DNA of 5,667 nucleotides from NCBI GenBank assembly GCA_024225895.1, contig JAAEMC010000006.1, forward strand, positions 1-5,667. The letters are read 5' to 3'. The position numbers and the translations under genes are program-made. Under the pieces are notes generated by a model. That model was given only the letters and a program-made list of their open reading frames with translations, was not told where the DNA came from and did not search any database. Shown piece by piece: positions 1 through 5,667 of the stretch; within the stretch, counting starts at the first letter, position 1, and each line of letters starts with the position of its first letter. Source of the stretch: Desulfobacteraceae bacterium (GTDB lineage: Bacteria; Desulfobacterota; Desulfobacteria; Desulfobacterales; Desulfobacteraceae).

Positions 1-15
1 AAAAAAAATCTCATG

Positions 16-30
16 AAATATCCGGGCTAA
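16..30 (+). promoter_or_regulatory. Repeated 15-nt element, copy A (rrf2 downstream)
   Basis: AAATATCCGGGCTAA on the plus strand, an exact match to the consensus AAATATYCGGGYTAA shared by four sites around rrf2. It may belong to the control region of a gene beyond the left edge of the window. No gene starts here that I can support. Confidence 0.45.
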
Positions 31-76
31 AGCTTTGCAGCCTTAAACTCAACAGTGAAAGCAAAATCAATTCGTA

Positions 77-91
77 AAATATCCGAGTTAA
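77..91 (+). promoter_or_regulatory. Repeated 15-nt element, copy B (rrf2 downstream)
   Basis: AAATATCCGAGTTAA on the plus strand, one mismatch from the consensus AAATATYCGGGYTAA. It is a direct repeat of copy A, 61 nt away. A TTGACG hexamer on the minus strand at 117-122 could be the -35 box of a leftward promoter overlapping this copy, but I see no good -10. Confidence 0.45.
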
Positions 92-114
92 GATATGAGG
101 CGTCAGATTTTAAT

Positions 115-130
115 ATCGTCAATTGACGAT
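115..130. repeat. 16-bp perfect palindrome downstream of rrf2
   Basis: ATCGTCAATTGACGAT is a perfect 16-bp palindrome in the 182-nt non-coding stretch after rrf2. It could be an operator for a dimeric regulator or a weak hairpin (six-base arms, four-base loop) at the 3' end of the rrf2 transcript. It has no U-run in either direction, so an intrinsic terminator is unlikely. A palindrome of this length could arise by chance in a window of this size with a probability of roughly one in ten. Confidence 0.5.
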
Positions 131-182
131 TAAGTCGGTCTGAACGACCAGGTTTTTAAGAAGGGGCGTAAAGAAAGGATTA

Positions 183-647
183 TTATTTACTTTTATGACG
201 GGTTTTGCAGGTTGGCTCATCCCCTTTTTCATTAGCCATCTGTAAAAGAAATTCAACTGTAATACTGTCTAATTTTTGGAACATAGCGTTGCTGGCCTCA
301 ATCCAGACCCAGCGGGAAAGGCAATCTCCAGCCTTGTTGCACACACCGCATAAGTCTTTTGAGTCTTCAGCACAGTCAGTAATCTTTGTATTCCCTTCAA
401 GAGTTCTGACAATCATACCAATGGAAATTTCGCCTGGTGATTTGGCCAGCATATGTCCACCCGTAGGTCCCCGCAGGCTTCTAATTAAGCCGGCCTTTTT
501 AAGCTTTACGGTCAGTTTCTCCAGGTATTTCAGCGAGATATTCTGTCGCCTGGCAACATCATTTAAGGGGACAGGTCCTTGGTCACCATAAACGCCGAGA
601 TCCAGAATGAGCCTTGTCCCATATCGACTCTTTGTGGTTAGTCTCAT
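183..647 (-). CDS. rrf2: Rrf2-family (IscR-like) transcriptional regulator of the hmc operon
   Basis: A 154-residue winged helix-turn-helix repressor of the family named after this gene in the D. vulgaris hmc operon, where loss of rrf1-rrf2 raises hmc expression. It opens MRLTTKSRYG, very close to IscR (MRLTSKGRYA). The DNA-reading part spans about 28-60 (PLNDVARRQNISLKYLEKL), with the wing RGPTGGHML at 59-67. A cysteine group C92, C100, C103 and C109 sits in the loop that holds the [2Fe-2S] site of IscR (C92/98/104 with H107). Here an arginine (R112) stands where IscR has its histidine, and C103 is extra, so cluster ligation may differ. A fifth cysteine, C147, lies in a basic tail. The start has only a weak AAAGG ten bases upstream, but the conserved N-terminus fixes it. 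The gene follows hmcF after 179 nt that hold a hairpin and two repeated elements, so it may have its own promoter and regulate itself. No rrf1 is present between them. Confidence 0.92.
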   Translation of the reverse strand: MRLTTKSRYGTRLILDLGVYGDQGPVPLNDVARRQNISLKYLEKLTVKLKKAGLIRSLRGPTGGHMLAKSPGEISIGMIVRTLEGNTKITDCAEDSKDLCGVCNKAGDCLSRWVWIEASNAMFQKLDSITVEFLLQMANEKGDEPTCKTRHKSK

Positions 648-678
648 TTTTTTGTATTGCCTTTGGAAATAAAGTGTT

Positions 679-693
679 TTAGCCCGATTATTT
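679..693 (-). promoter_or_regulatory. Repeated 15-nt element, copy D (rrf2 upstream)
   Basis: Read on the minus strand as AAATAATCGGGCTAA, one mismatch from the shared consensus AAATATYCGGGYTAA. It lies 31 nt ahead of the rrf2 start codon, in the region where an operator or promoter of rrf2 would be expected. It forms an inverted pair with copy C, centres 51 nt apart. A role as an Rrf2 binding site is inference. Confidence 0.5.
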
Positions 694-729
694 CACATCC
701 CTGATACTTTCATCGGAAAGACATTCATT

Positions 730-744
730 AAATATTCGGGTTAC
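730..744 (+). promoter_or_regulatory. Repeated 15-nt element, copy C (rrf2 upstream)
   Basis: AAATATTCGGGTTAC on the plus strand, one mismatch from the consensus AAATATYCGGGYTAA. It sits between the hairpin at 756-788 and copy D, about 82 nt ahead of rrf2, in the opposite orientation to copy D. Confidence 0.45.
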
Positions 745-755
745 TCCTTTGTATG

Positions 756-794
756 CACAGGGCAATCTTTTATTAAGATTGCCCTGTGTTTTTT
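756..794 (+). terminator. 14-bp perfect hairpin with T-tract, oriented rightward (against the genes)
   Basis: CACAGGGCAATCTT (756-769) is matched perfectly by AAGATTGCCCTGTG (775-788) around a five-base loop (TTATT). Six T residues follow at 789-794. In the plus direction this is a textbook intrinsic terminator. In the direction of hmcF and rrf2 the same stem is followed by GCATAC and no U-run, so it would act poorly as a terminator, though it could fold in the mRNA and protect or end the hmc transcript by 3' trimming. No plus-strand gene was found to its left in the window. The structure is certain; the role is open. Confidence 0.7.
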
Positions 795-826
795 AACGTA
801 ATTTGATGTAAAGACGATATAACCGT

Positions 827-2224
827 TTATTCGTCTTCATCTTTTGGAAGCAGATGTTCGGGAATATCCAGCATTTTTAAAACCAAAGGCTTTAAGAAAG
901 ACCATTTAATACCGATTTCATATTCTTCTTCAAGGTCCCTTATAGCGTCCCAGCAGTTATGGCAAGGGGCAATAACCAATTTGGCACCTGTTGCCAGGAT
1001 TTGGTCCCGTTTGGTTATCAGTGCCTGGTTTCTTTGGGATCTAAAAAGCCCTATCCCATTAAAACCGCCGCCTCCACCGCAACAATAATTATGTTCCTTA
1101 TTCGGAGCCATTTCAATAAAATAACCCGGTTCAACGATATGGGACATGATTTCCCTGGTGGCATTTTTCATGCCATGGTTTCGAATATAGTTGCAGGAAT
1201 CTTGAAGGGTGACCGGTTCCTTGATTCTTTTGGAAGGATCAATTTTCAGTTTACCCTCTCTAAGTGCTTCGGCCAGCCATTCCACATAATGGATGGACTC
1301 CACCGGCGGTTTACCATCGGGTCTCCCGGCCCAATAGGGTCCTTCTACCACAGTCGCCCTATGGGCATGGCCGCATTCGGTTCCGACCATTCGTTTGGGC
1401 TTCAGCCGATCCATGGCTTCATAAACACTTTCCACCTGTATCTTGCAGGCTGCCCAGTCTCCGGCAAACATGGCCAAGCTGGTTTGTTCCCACCCTTTGG
1501 AGGGTACGGTCCAGTTTTCGCCGGCAATGTGAAAGAGAATGGCTGCTTCGGCAAGGTCTTCGGGATAATGTTTTACTTCACGGGCATTCACCGTATACAT
1601 GATATCTGCATCGTCTTTATCTACTTCTACCTTTACACCGGGATAGTCTTCTTCGTATTCTTCCACCATCCACTCAAAAGTATCCACAAAATCTTCATCG
1701 GTTACATCCATTTGGGCATGATAGACTCTATGCATACCTGCACCGATTTTAAGCTCCCAGGGTACAAATCCTTGCTGGTGCAACAGTCCGCGAAGGTAGC
1801 CGAACATAATACCGGTATCAATGCCATGGGGGCAATATGTACCGCATCTGTTACAGCAAGTGCATTGGGCCCAGGCCACTTCCATTGTGTCACGCATGAA
1901 CTTGTTGCTGACCTTGCCCTTTTTCTTGATAATTTCACCAAGGGTGGATTGTATTTTATAAGCAGGCACCTGTTCGGGGATTCTGCCATTTACCTGGTAT
2001 AAAAAACAGGAGTCTGCGCACATTCCGCAATGGGCACAGATTTCAAGCCATGTCTTCATACGGGATTTAACCGTATTCTGGATGGTTTTCCAAAGCAGGT
2101 CTGAATCAATATCCAGATGCTTCATTTCTTCATAATATTTAGCACCACTTTTATCTGCCAAAAGTGTTGTAATGCCTTCGGCAGTTTCAATTGGTTTTTT
2201 GTTGCAAAGTGTTCCTTCCGGCAT
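827..2224 (-). CDS. hmcF: HmcF: cytoplasmic [4Fe-4S] / CCG-domain protein related to heterodisulfide reductase
   Basis: Cytoplasmic electron-accepting or -donating subunit of the Hmc complex, related to HdrD, GlpC and TmcB. Two ferredoxin-like cluster sites lie in the N-terminal part: C63/66/69/73 ([11 protein letters not shown]) and C121/124/127/131 followed by proline ([12 protein letters not shown]). The C-terminal half has one complete cysteine-rich CCG motif: C344, then C381-C382 in [11 protein letters not shown], then C421 and C424 in PCHNC. An earlier C284 (GTECGHAH) looks like the remains of a first CCG half without its CC pair. No signal peptide or membrane segment is seen, which agrees with a cytoplasmic place docked on HmcE. 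The 465 residues match the roughly 461 of D. vulgaris HmcF. AAGGAG lies eight bases before the ATG. In vivo partners beyond HmcE, such as a thiol/disulfide or the sulfate-reduction pathway, are not shown by the sequence. TmcB is the nearest alternative name. Confidence 0.94.
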   Translation of the reverse strand: MPEGTLCNKKPIETAEGITTLLADKSGAKYYEEMKHLDIDSDLLWKTIQNTVKSRMKTWLEICAHCGMCADSCFLYQVNGRIPEQVPAYKIQSTLGEIIKKKGKVSNKFMRDTMEVAWAQCTCCNRCGTYCPHGIDTGIMFGYLRGLLHQQGFVPWELKIGAGMHRVYHAQMDVTDEDFVDTFEWMVEEYEEDYPGVKVEVDKDDADIMYTVNAREVKHYPEDLAEAAILFHIAGENWTVPSKGWEQTSLAMFAGDWAACKIQVESVYEAMDRLKPKRMVGTECGHAHRATVVEGPYWAGRPDGKPPVESIHYVEWLAEALREGKLKIDPSKRIKEPVTLQDSCNYIRNHGMKNATREIMSHIVEPGYFIEMAPNKEHNYCCGGGGGFNGIGLFRSQRNQALITKRDQILATGAKLVIAPCHNCWDAIRDLEEEYEIGIKWSFLKPLVLKMLDIPEHLLPKDEDE

Positions 2225-2262
2225 GGATTTATCTCCTTAAAACGTATTACAATAATTTATAA

Positions 2263-2940
2263 TTACCAGGCCATTTTTGTCCCTTTTAAGCCGCCCCGCT
2301 TAATGCCGAAATCCATTCCAAGCTGGGCCCTTGAAGCAAAAAACAAAAAGACATGGGAAAGCTTGGTAAAGGGGATTGCAAAAAGAACAATTTCACCACT
2401 CAAGATATGCAGATTCAGCATAAGAGTATAGTCCCCGACCTGATATCTCGCAAGTAATCCGGTGATGAAAGGCGCCAATGATATTAAAAGGACGCCCCAA
2501 TCTTTCCTGTCGGTAAGGATTCTGACTTCAGGAAGTACCAGCCGCCTTAAGGTAAGAAAAAGAAGACAGAAAACCGCAATCCAGGTGATTAGATCCGCAA
2601 CAGATGTACTGATGGTGAACAATGAAAATCCCAGCTTTTCAGCAAGAAAAACATTATGGGCAATGAGGCATAGCGGTATAAAAACAGCACCAATATGAAA
2701 TCCGAAAAAGGCAAAGGCCATGACCGGTTGGGTCCGCCAGCCATATGTCCCGTAGGGAATCAGCCATTTGTAAATGGACCGGACGGCTCCTTTAAACCCT
2801 GCACCGGGATAGGCTTTGTAAGCCACCCTGTCCAATTGCCAGGAAAGTCCTTTAAAGTATAAAACGAATCGTACAATCATTCCGATAATACAGACCCCGA
2901 GTGCCAAGTAAAAGACGGGTCCTGTTAATATTTCGTACAT
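2263..2940 (-). CDS. hmcE: HmcE: NarI-like cytochrome b membrane subunit
   Basis: Integral membrane dihaem cytochrome b of the NarI/HdrE/TmcC kind, passing electrons across the membrane between HmcC/HmcB and cytoplasmic HmcF. Five hydrophobic helices lie at about residues 7-28, 71-94, 113-133, 147-165 and 173-200. Candidate haem b ligands are H82 and H95 at the second helix and H178 and H196 in the last; the 18-residue spacing of the latter pair equals that of E. coli NarI H187/H205. I placed the start at 2940 (MYEILTGP) because GGAGG sits five bases upstream and the Hmc/Tmc cytochrome b family begins this way; it gives 225 residues against 226 in D. vulgaris. An in-frame ATG at 2952 would add MEAF, but it has only a closely spaced AAGGA and would itself overlap the better site. 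hmcF follows after 38 nt. TmcC is the closest alternative name. Confidence 0.93.
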   Translation of the reverse strand: MYEILTGPVFYLALGVCIIGMIVRFVLYFKGLSWQLDRVAYKAYPGAGFKGAVRSIYKWLIPYGTYGWRTQPVMAFAFFGFHIGAVFIPLCLIAHNVFLAEKLGFSLFTISTSVADLITWIAVFCLLFLTLRRLVLPEVRILTDRKDWGVLLISLAPFITGLLARYQVGDYTLMLNLHILSGEIVLFAIPFTKLSHVFLFFASRAQLGMDFGIKRGGLKGTKMAW

Positions 2941-2945
2941 GAATG

Positions 2946-2950
2946 CCTCC
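2946..2950 (-). promoter_or_regulatory. Ribosome-binding site that decides the hmcE start
   Basis: GGAGG with a five-base spacer before the ATG at 2940. The upstream in-frame ATG at 2952 overlaps this site and has only AAGGA about four bases ahead of it, so the internal ATG is the better start. Confidence 0.7.
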
Positions 2951-2985
2951 ATAGTCCTTATATATAATGATGTTATCGCCTGAAC

Positions 2986-3108
2986 TTAATCATCCCGATC
3001 CGTGAGGTAGAGCCAGTACAGCGGCATGAAAATCAATATGCCTCCCATGATCAGGTAAGTGACGCCCTTGGTAAATGTCATAAAATCGTGGAGAGTAAAA
3101 AATTCCAT
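2986..3108 (-). CDS. hmcD: HmcD: small single-helix membrane subunit (40 aa)
   Basis: A 40-residue reading frame starting MEFFTLHDF and ending LTDRDD, with one hydrophobic segment at about residues 16-36 (VTYLIMGGILIFMPLYWLYL). The ATG is preceded by AGGAG with a six-base spacer (3115-3119). It lies 15 nt after hmcC and 45 nt before hmcE, exactly where D. vulgaris has hmcD, which encodes a 47-residue single-helix protein. The acidic DRDD end after the helix and a positive residue (K14) just before it suggest that the N-terminus is inside and the C-terminus outside, but with so few charges this is weak. The role is unknown; a structural or assembly part of the membrane module is the natural guess. 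Recognition rests on position, size and topology, not on a sequence motif. Confidence 0.85.
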   Translation of the reverse strand: MEFFTLHDFMTFTKGVTYLIMGGILIFMPLYWLYLTDRDD

Positions 3109-3123
3109 ATTTGTCTCCTGTTA

Positions 3124-4299
3124 TTAGTGATGTTCTTCTTTATACTCAGGATGTTCATAAAGTATGGGCATCCTTGTTGCTATGAATTTGTAGACCACAA
3201 CGCCGACAGTGACGATGAAAATGGTGGTTCCGATTTCCATGAAACTGGGGAAATATCTCTCTGCGCTGGGCAGGTGGTAATTAAAAGCGACCACAGATAT
3301 ATTGAGCCGGTTGAGTACAATGCCTAAAACGGTCCAGATAGCAGCGATTCTAATGAGTTTCGTATTTTTCTCCCTGGATCCCACACTATAAAGAATGGCT
3401 GGAAAGAGGACAAATCCGACCAATTCCAGCAAGAACCATGCTCCCCAGCCTGTGGTCAGGTAATGCCAATTATTATCCACAGAAATACCGATGATCTTGA
3501 TACCCACATATCCCATCATAATAAAGGATGCTGCTTTACCGAATCCTAAGACAACCCCGTCGGCTTCAGCAAGATGGGTCTCATCCATTTTATCGTGCAG
3601 GTATCTGTGGGTAAGGGTGCCTTCAAAGATGACCATGGACATGCCGGCAAACATGCTGGATATAAAAAAGTAAACATGGATATAGCCGGAATACCATAAG
3701 GGGTGCAATTTTGAGGGAACAATCATAAACAATGCACCTAATGATGACTGGTGAAGTGTGGAAAGGATCACACCCAAAATGGTTAAAAGCAGTGTCAACC
3801 GGACCACCCAATTTCGGAGTTTTTTAAATCCCAGCCATTCAAAAGCCGCCGGCGTCCATTCAATGAACAATACGGTCAGGTATAAAAATACGCAAAGGCC
3901 TACTTCAAATAGTAGAGAGGATGTTCCCCGGGAAAGGATAAATGGGAATGTCAGTGACTGAGGCCTGCCCACATCATAATGAAGTGCAAGGACGACCAGG
4001 GCATAGCCTAAAAATGCGGTCAAAATGGCCGGTCTTACAGCTGAATGATAGCGTTTTAAACCAAAAATGTAGCAGGCTGAAGATGTGACGTATCCCCCGG
4101 CTGCCAGGGCAACACCACATAAAAGATCAAACCCGATCCAGATTCCCCATGGGTTGTTATTGTCAAGATTGGTCACCGTTCCCAGCCCTTTGGTGAATCT
4201 AAGGATGGTGAGGATTAGCCCGATCAAAAGAATAATACCGGTGATCACGTTAAATGGTGTGAAAAAATTCTTTTCACCAATGGGTTTTTCTTGTGCCAT
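3124..4299 (-). CDS. hmcC: HmcC: NrfD/PsrC-family integral membrane subunit
   Basis: Multi-spanning membrane protein of the NrfD/PsrC/HybB/DsrP type, which binds no haem and exchanges electrons or quinols between a periplasmic FeS subunit and the membrane. About ten hydrophobic helices can be placed, near residues 17-36, 51-73, 89-107, 126-147, 166-185, 205-225, 255-272, 286-306, 318-335 and 355-375. Family signatures visible include NPWGIWIGFDLLCG (49-62), the HYDVGRP turn (107-113) and TLHQSSLGALF (181-191). The C-terminus is short, charged and His/Glu-rich. The 391 residues match the roughly 390 of D. vulgaris HmcC. The ATG directly follows the TAA of hmcB, with an AGGAGG ribosome-binding site inside the hmcB tail, which suggests translational coupling. 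hmcD starts 15 nt downstream. A DsrP- or HybB-type protein of another complex would look similar, but the neighbours decide for HmcC. Confidence 0.95.
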   Translation of the reverse strand: MAQEKPIGEKNFFTPFNVITGIILLIGLILTILRFTKGLGTVTNLDNNNPWGIWIGFDLLCGVALAAGGYVTSSACYIFGLKRYHSAVRPAILTAFLGYALVVLALHYDVGRPQSLTFPFILSRGTSSLLFEVGLCVFLYLTVLFIEWTPAAFEWLGFKKLRNWVVRLTLLLTILGVILSTLHQSSLGALFMIVPSKLHPLWYSGYIHVYFFISSMFAGMSMVIFEGTLTHRYLHDKMDETHLAEADGVVLGFGKAASFIMMGYVGIKIIGISVDNNWHYLTTGWGAWFLLELVGFVLFPAILYSVGSREKNTKLIRIAAIWTVLGIVLNRLNISVVAFNYHLPSAERYFPSFMEIGTTIFIVTVGVVVYKFIATRMPILYEHPEYKEEHH

Positions 4300-5424
4300 T
4301 TATTCCTCCTCTTTCCCGGTTTCATCAGATTCGGGTGCTTCGCCGGAATCATCATCAGCATCGTCTGCTATTTCTTTAGCAGCTTCTTCTTCAGCCTTTT
4401 TGGCTGCTTCCTCAAGGGCTTTTTTGACCTCATTGGTAACGGCGGTTTCTTTTTCTTTGGTCATTTTTTCCTTAAGCTGGGTCAGCTGCGTGTTCATCTC
4501 TTCATCTTTCTGGTCAACAGTCTCCTGAATTGCCTGTGCCTTTTCTTTCTCCGCAATTTTTTCTTTGCGTTTGGAAATGGCATAAACGCCGGTTAAAAGA
4601 ACCGGCCACAACCCTACAACAATGGGGACTGCACCCAGGGGGCCGGCGGTAAGCTGAGGTGCCGGGGTAACCCCTAAATCTTCTCTCATGCCGATCTGCT
4701 CAAAAGGAACACTGGAAAGATAAAGCCAGCTTGTCCCGCCCATTTCTTTTTCGCCGTATACATGCGGGATATAAAGATCCGGTTTTTTGGTGATCCTTTT
4801 CCATGCAGTATTCACCAGTTTATCCCGATTACCAAAAATCAAAGCTTCTTTGGGACAAGATTCCACACATCCCGGTAGCTTGCCCTCTTTAATTCGGGGC
4901 AGGCACATAGTGCACTTGGTCACTCTTGGCGTTAAGGGGTCATTATAAGTATAGGCCGGAATATTAAACGGACAGGCCACCATACAATATCTGCAACCCA
5001 CACAAAGAAATGAATCATAGGTGACCGCACCGGACTTATCCTTTTTCAATGCCTTGACAAAACAGGCAGAGGCACATGCCGGTTCCTGACAGTGGTTACA
5101 TTGCTTTTTGGCAAAGATTGGCGGTGAGTTGCCAAACTTGTTTACCACTGTATAGGTTGCTTCTCCGGTCCGCCTTTTTTGATCTAAAACCTTCAGATCA
5201 TCAAACGGTTTTTCCGGTTGAGCCAGTCCGTTCACTTCATTGCAGGCTTTTTCGCATTTTCTGCATCCAATGCATTTTGTGATATCATGCAGAACGCCAA
5301 AGCTATCAGGATGCCCTTTGAAGTCCTTGTTAGATGCGGCTTGGGCCTTGCCCATCACACCTGTGGTCGTCCCTAATGCTGCTGCTCCGAGACAGCTTAG
5401 AAACTTTCTTCGGGAAATAGCCAT
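4300..5424 (-). CDS. hmcB: HmcB: Tat-exported ferredoxin-like subunit with four [4Fe-4S] clusters and a membrane anchor
   Basis: Periplasmic electron-transfer subunit of the Hmc complex, expected to link the HmcA haems to the membrane subunits. Residues 4-9 (SRRKFL) form a twin-arginine signal, followed by a hydrophobic stretch and a likely cleavage after AQA near residue 29. Sixteen cysteines then form four ferredoxin-type groups: C51/54/57/61, C109/112/117/121, C141/144/147/151 and C171/174/186/190, the usual pattern of DMSO-reductase-type FeS subunits (DmsB, NrfC, HybA). One transmembrane helix spans about 263-283. The final 90 residues are a lysine- and glutamate-rich, probably coiled-coil tail ending in an Asp/Glu-rich segment, which by topology should be cytoplasmic. 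The start has AAGGTGG four bases upstream (5429-5435). The 374 residues match the roughly 370 of D. vulgaris HmcB. The stop codon directly abuts the hmcC start. Confidence 0.95.
   Translation of the reverse strand: MAISRRKFLSCLGAAALGTTTGVMGKAQAASNKDFKGHPDSFGVLHDITKCIGCRKCEKACNEVNGLAQPEKPFDDLKVLDQKRRTGEATYTVVNKFGNSPPIFAKKQCNHCQEPACASACFVKALKKDKSGAVTYDSFLCVGCRYCMVACPFNIPAYTYNDPLTPRVTKCTMCLPRIKEGKLPGCVESCPKEALIFGNRDKLVNTAWKRITKKPDLYIPHVYGEKEMGGTSWLYLSSVPFEQIGMREDLGVTPAPQLTAGPLGAVPIVVGLWPVLLTGVYAISKRKEKIAEKEKAQAIQETVDQKDEEMNTQLTQLKEKMTKEKETAVTNEVKKALEEAAKKAEEEAAKEIADDADDDSGEAPESDETGKEEE
4305..4310 (-). promoter_or_regulatory. Ribosome-binding site of hmcC inside the last hmcB codons
   Basis: A perfect AGGAGG lies five bases before the hmcC ATG and is made from the last glutamate codons of hmcB (GAG GAG GAA TAA ATG). 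The acidic end of HmcB therefore doubles as the initiation signal of hmcC, consistent with coupled translation of two complex partners. Confidence 0.85.
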
Positions 5425-5469
5425 AAATCCACCTTTATTTATTATTATCTTTCACTAAGATACTCATTT

Positions 5470-5667
5470 TCAACTTTTTTTTTCATGACATTTAGTGCAG
5501 TCCGTGGGCAGCACGGTTTTGACTTCCATTTTCTGATGGCAGGTAATGCATTGCCCGTGGTAGGCACCTTTCAGTCCTGGTTTATCGGCCTTCAGGTCCG
5601 ATGACTTTCCGTGACATGATGAACATTTGGGCGGTGTTAAAGAGGCTGGGCTGTTGTGGTGGCATCC
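5470..5667 (-). CDS. hmcA: HmcA-like class III multihaem cytochrome c, C-terminal fragment
   Basis: The last 65 codons of a periplasmic multihaem cytochrome; the N-terminus lies beyond the right window edge. The visible part has three complete haem c sites (CSSCH, CITCH and CTKCH, at fragment residues 15-19, 40-44 and 57-61). It opens with GCHH, the end of a fourth site of CxxCHH form. The extra histidines at fragment positions 4 and 37 (in AYHGQC) fit distal ligands of bis-His cytochrome c3-type haems. The reading ends at a TGA after a lysine-rich tail. Its place directly before hmcB, 45 nt away, points to HmcA, the 16-haem subunit that takes electrons from the periplasmic cytochrome c3 and hydrogenase pool. 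The fragment alone cannot show the total haem number, so a smaller class III cytochrome (for example TmcA-like or an octa- or nine-haem type) is possible. Class III family membership is secure; the HmcA name rests mainly on context. Confidence 0.85.
   Translation of the reverse strand, partial: GCHHNSPASLTPPKCSSCHGKSSDLKADKPGLKGAYHGQCITCHQKMEVKTVLPTDCTKCHEKKS

Noticed and set aside
1..14. ATG on the minus strand at 12-14 running into a T-tract at the left edge, as a gene start or terminator tail
   Set aside because: There is no ribosome-binding site, too few codons are visible, and no stable stem directly precedes the U-run.
205..591. A 128-codon open frame on the plus strand opposite rrf2
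   Set aside because: It is a shadow of rrf2 with no domain. The plus-strand hairpin at 756-794 made me reconsider it, but it has no good initiation signal.
696..750. Possible leader peptide ahead of rrf2: AAAGGAG at about 744-750 (minus) followed by an 11-codon frame (MNVFPMKVSGM)
   Set aside because: The spacing from AAAGGAG to the ATG is about 16 nt, too long for initiation, and the peptide has no regulatory codon run.
959..2002. A 347-codon open frame on the plus strand opposite hmcF
   Set aside because: It lies wholly antisense to a clearly conserved gene, its translation shows no recognisable domain and has composition typical of an antisense shadow, and no convincing ribosome-binding site precedes it.
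2953..2985. TATATATAA-like -10 box in the hmcD-hmcE gap as an internal promoter
   Set aside because: No matching -35 hexamer at proper spacing; the region is simply AT-rich and the genes are otherwise tightly linked.
4085..4596. Overlapping Ser/Phe-rich plus-strand frames opposite the hmcB tail and hmcC start
   Set aside because: The Ser and Phe runs are the antisense image of the Lys/Glu-rich HmcB tail codons.
5446..5462. AT-rich 6-bp hairpin (TATCTT/AAGATA) between hmcA and hmcB
   Set aside because: The stem is short and weak with no U-run; it could be a processing site but chance explains it equally well.

Overview
The window carries the 3' part of an hmc (high-molecular-weight cytochrome) operon from a sulfate-reducing member of the Desulfobacterota, all on the minus strand. 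From right to left it reads: the C-terminus of a class III multihaem cytochrome (hmcA, cut by the window edge), hmcB, hmcC, hmcD, hmcE, hmcF and, after a 179-nt gap, the regulator rrf2. Gene order and protein lengths (374, 391, 40, 225 and 465 residues for B to F) follow the arrangement known from Desulfovibrio vulgaris. The moderate GC content suggests a Desulfobacteraceae-type organism rather than Desulfovibrio, but that placement is an inference.

The genes together encode one trans-membrane redox complex. The periplasmic cytochrome HmcA would take electrons from periplasmic hydrogenases or formate dehydrogenases through the cytochrome c3 pool. It would pass them to HmcB, a Tat-exported protein with four [4Fe-4S] clusters, and on to the membrane proteins HmcC (NrfD type), HmcD (one helix) and HmcE (NarI-like cytochrome b). 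HmcF, a cytoplasmic Fe-S/CCG protein related to heterodisulfide reductase, would receive them on the inner side. The genes are tightly spaced: a TAA/ATG junction for hmcB-hmcC and gaps of 15, 45, 45 and 38 nt elsewhere. The operon promoter lies beyond the right edge.

rrf2 encodes an IscR-like winged-helix repressor with a cysteine cluster, the founding type of the Rrf2 family. The response-regulator gene rrf1, which sits between hmcF and rrf2 in D. vulgaris, is absent here. The non-coding DNA on both sides of rrf2 is unusually structured. It holds four near-identical 15-nt elements (consensus AAATATYCGGGYTAA), a 16-bp perfect palindrome, and a strong 14-bp hairpin whose T-tract faces against the direction of all the genes. 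These are the least explained parts of the window and may be the regulatory circuit of rrf2.

No mobile elements, tRNA or rRNA genes, or CRISPR arrays were seen. Positions 1-182 hold no supportable gene, only the repeats and the palindrome.
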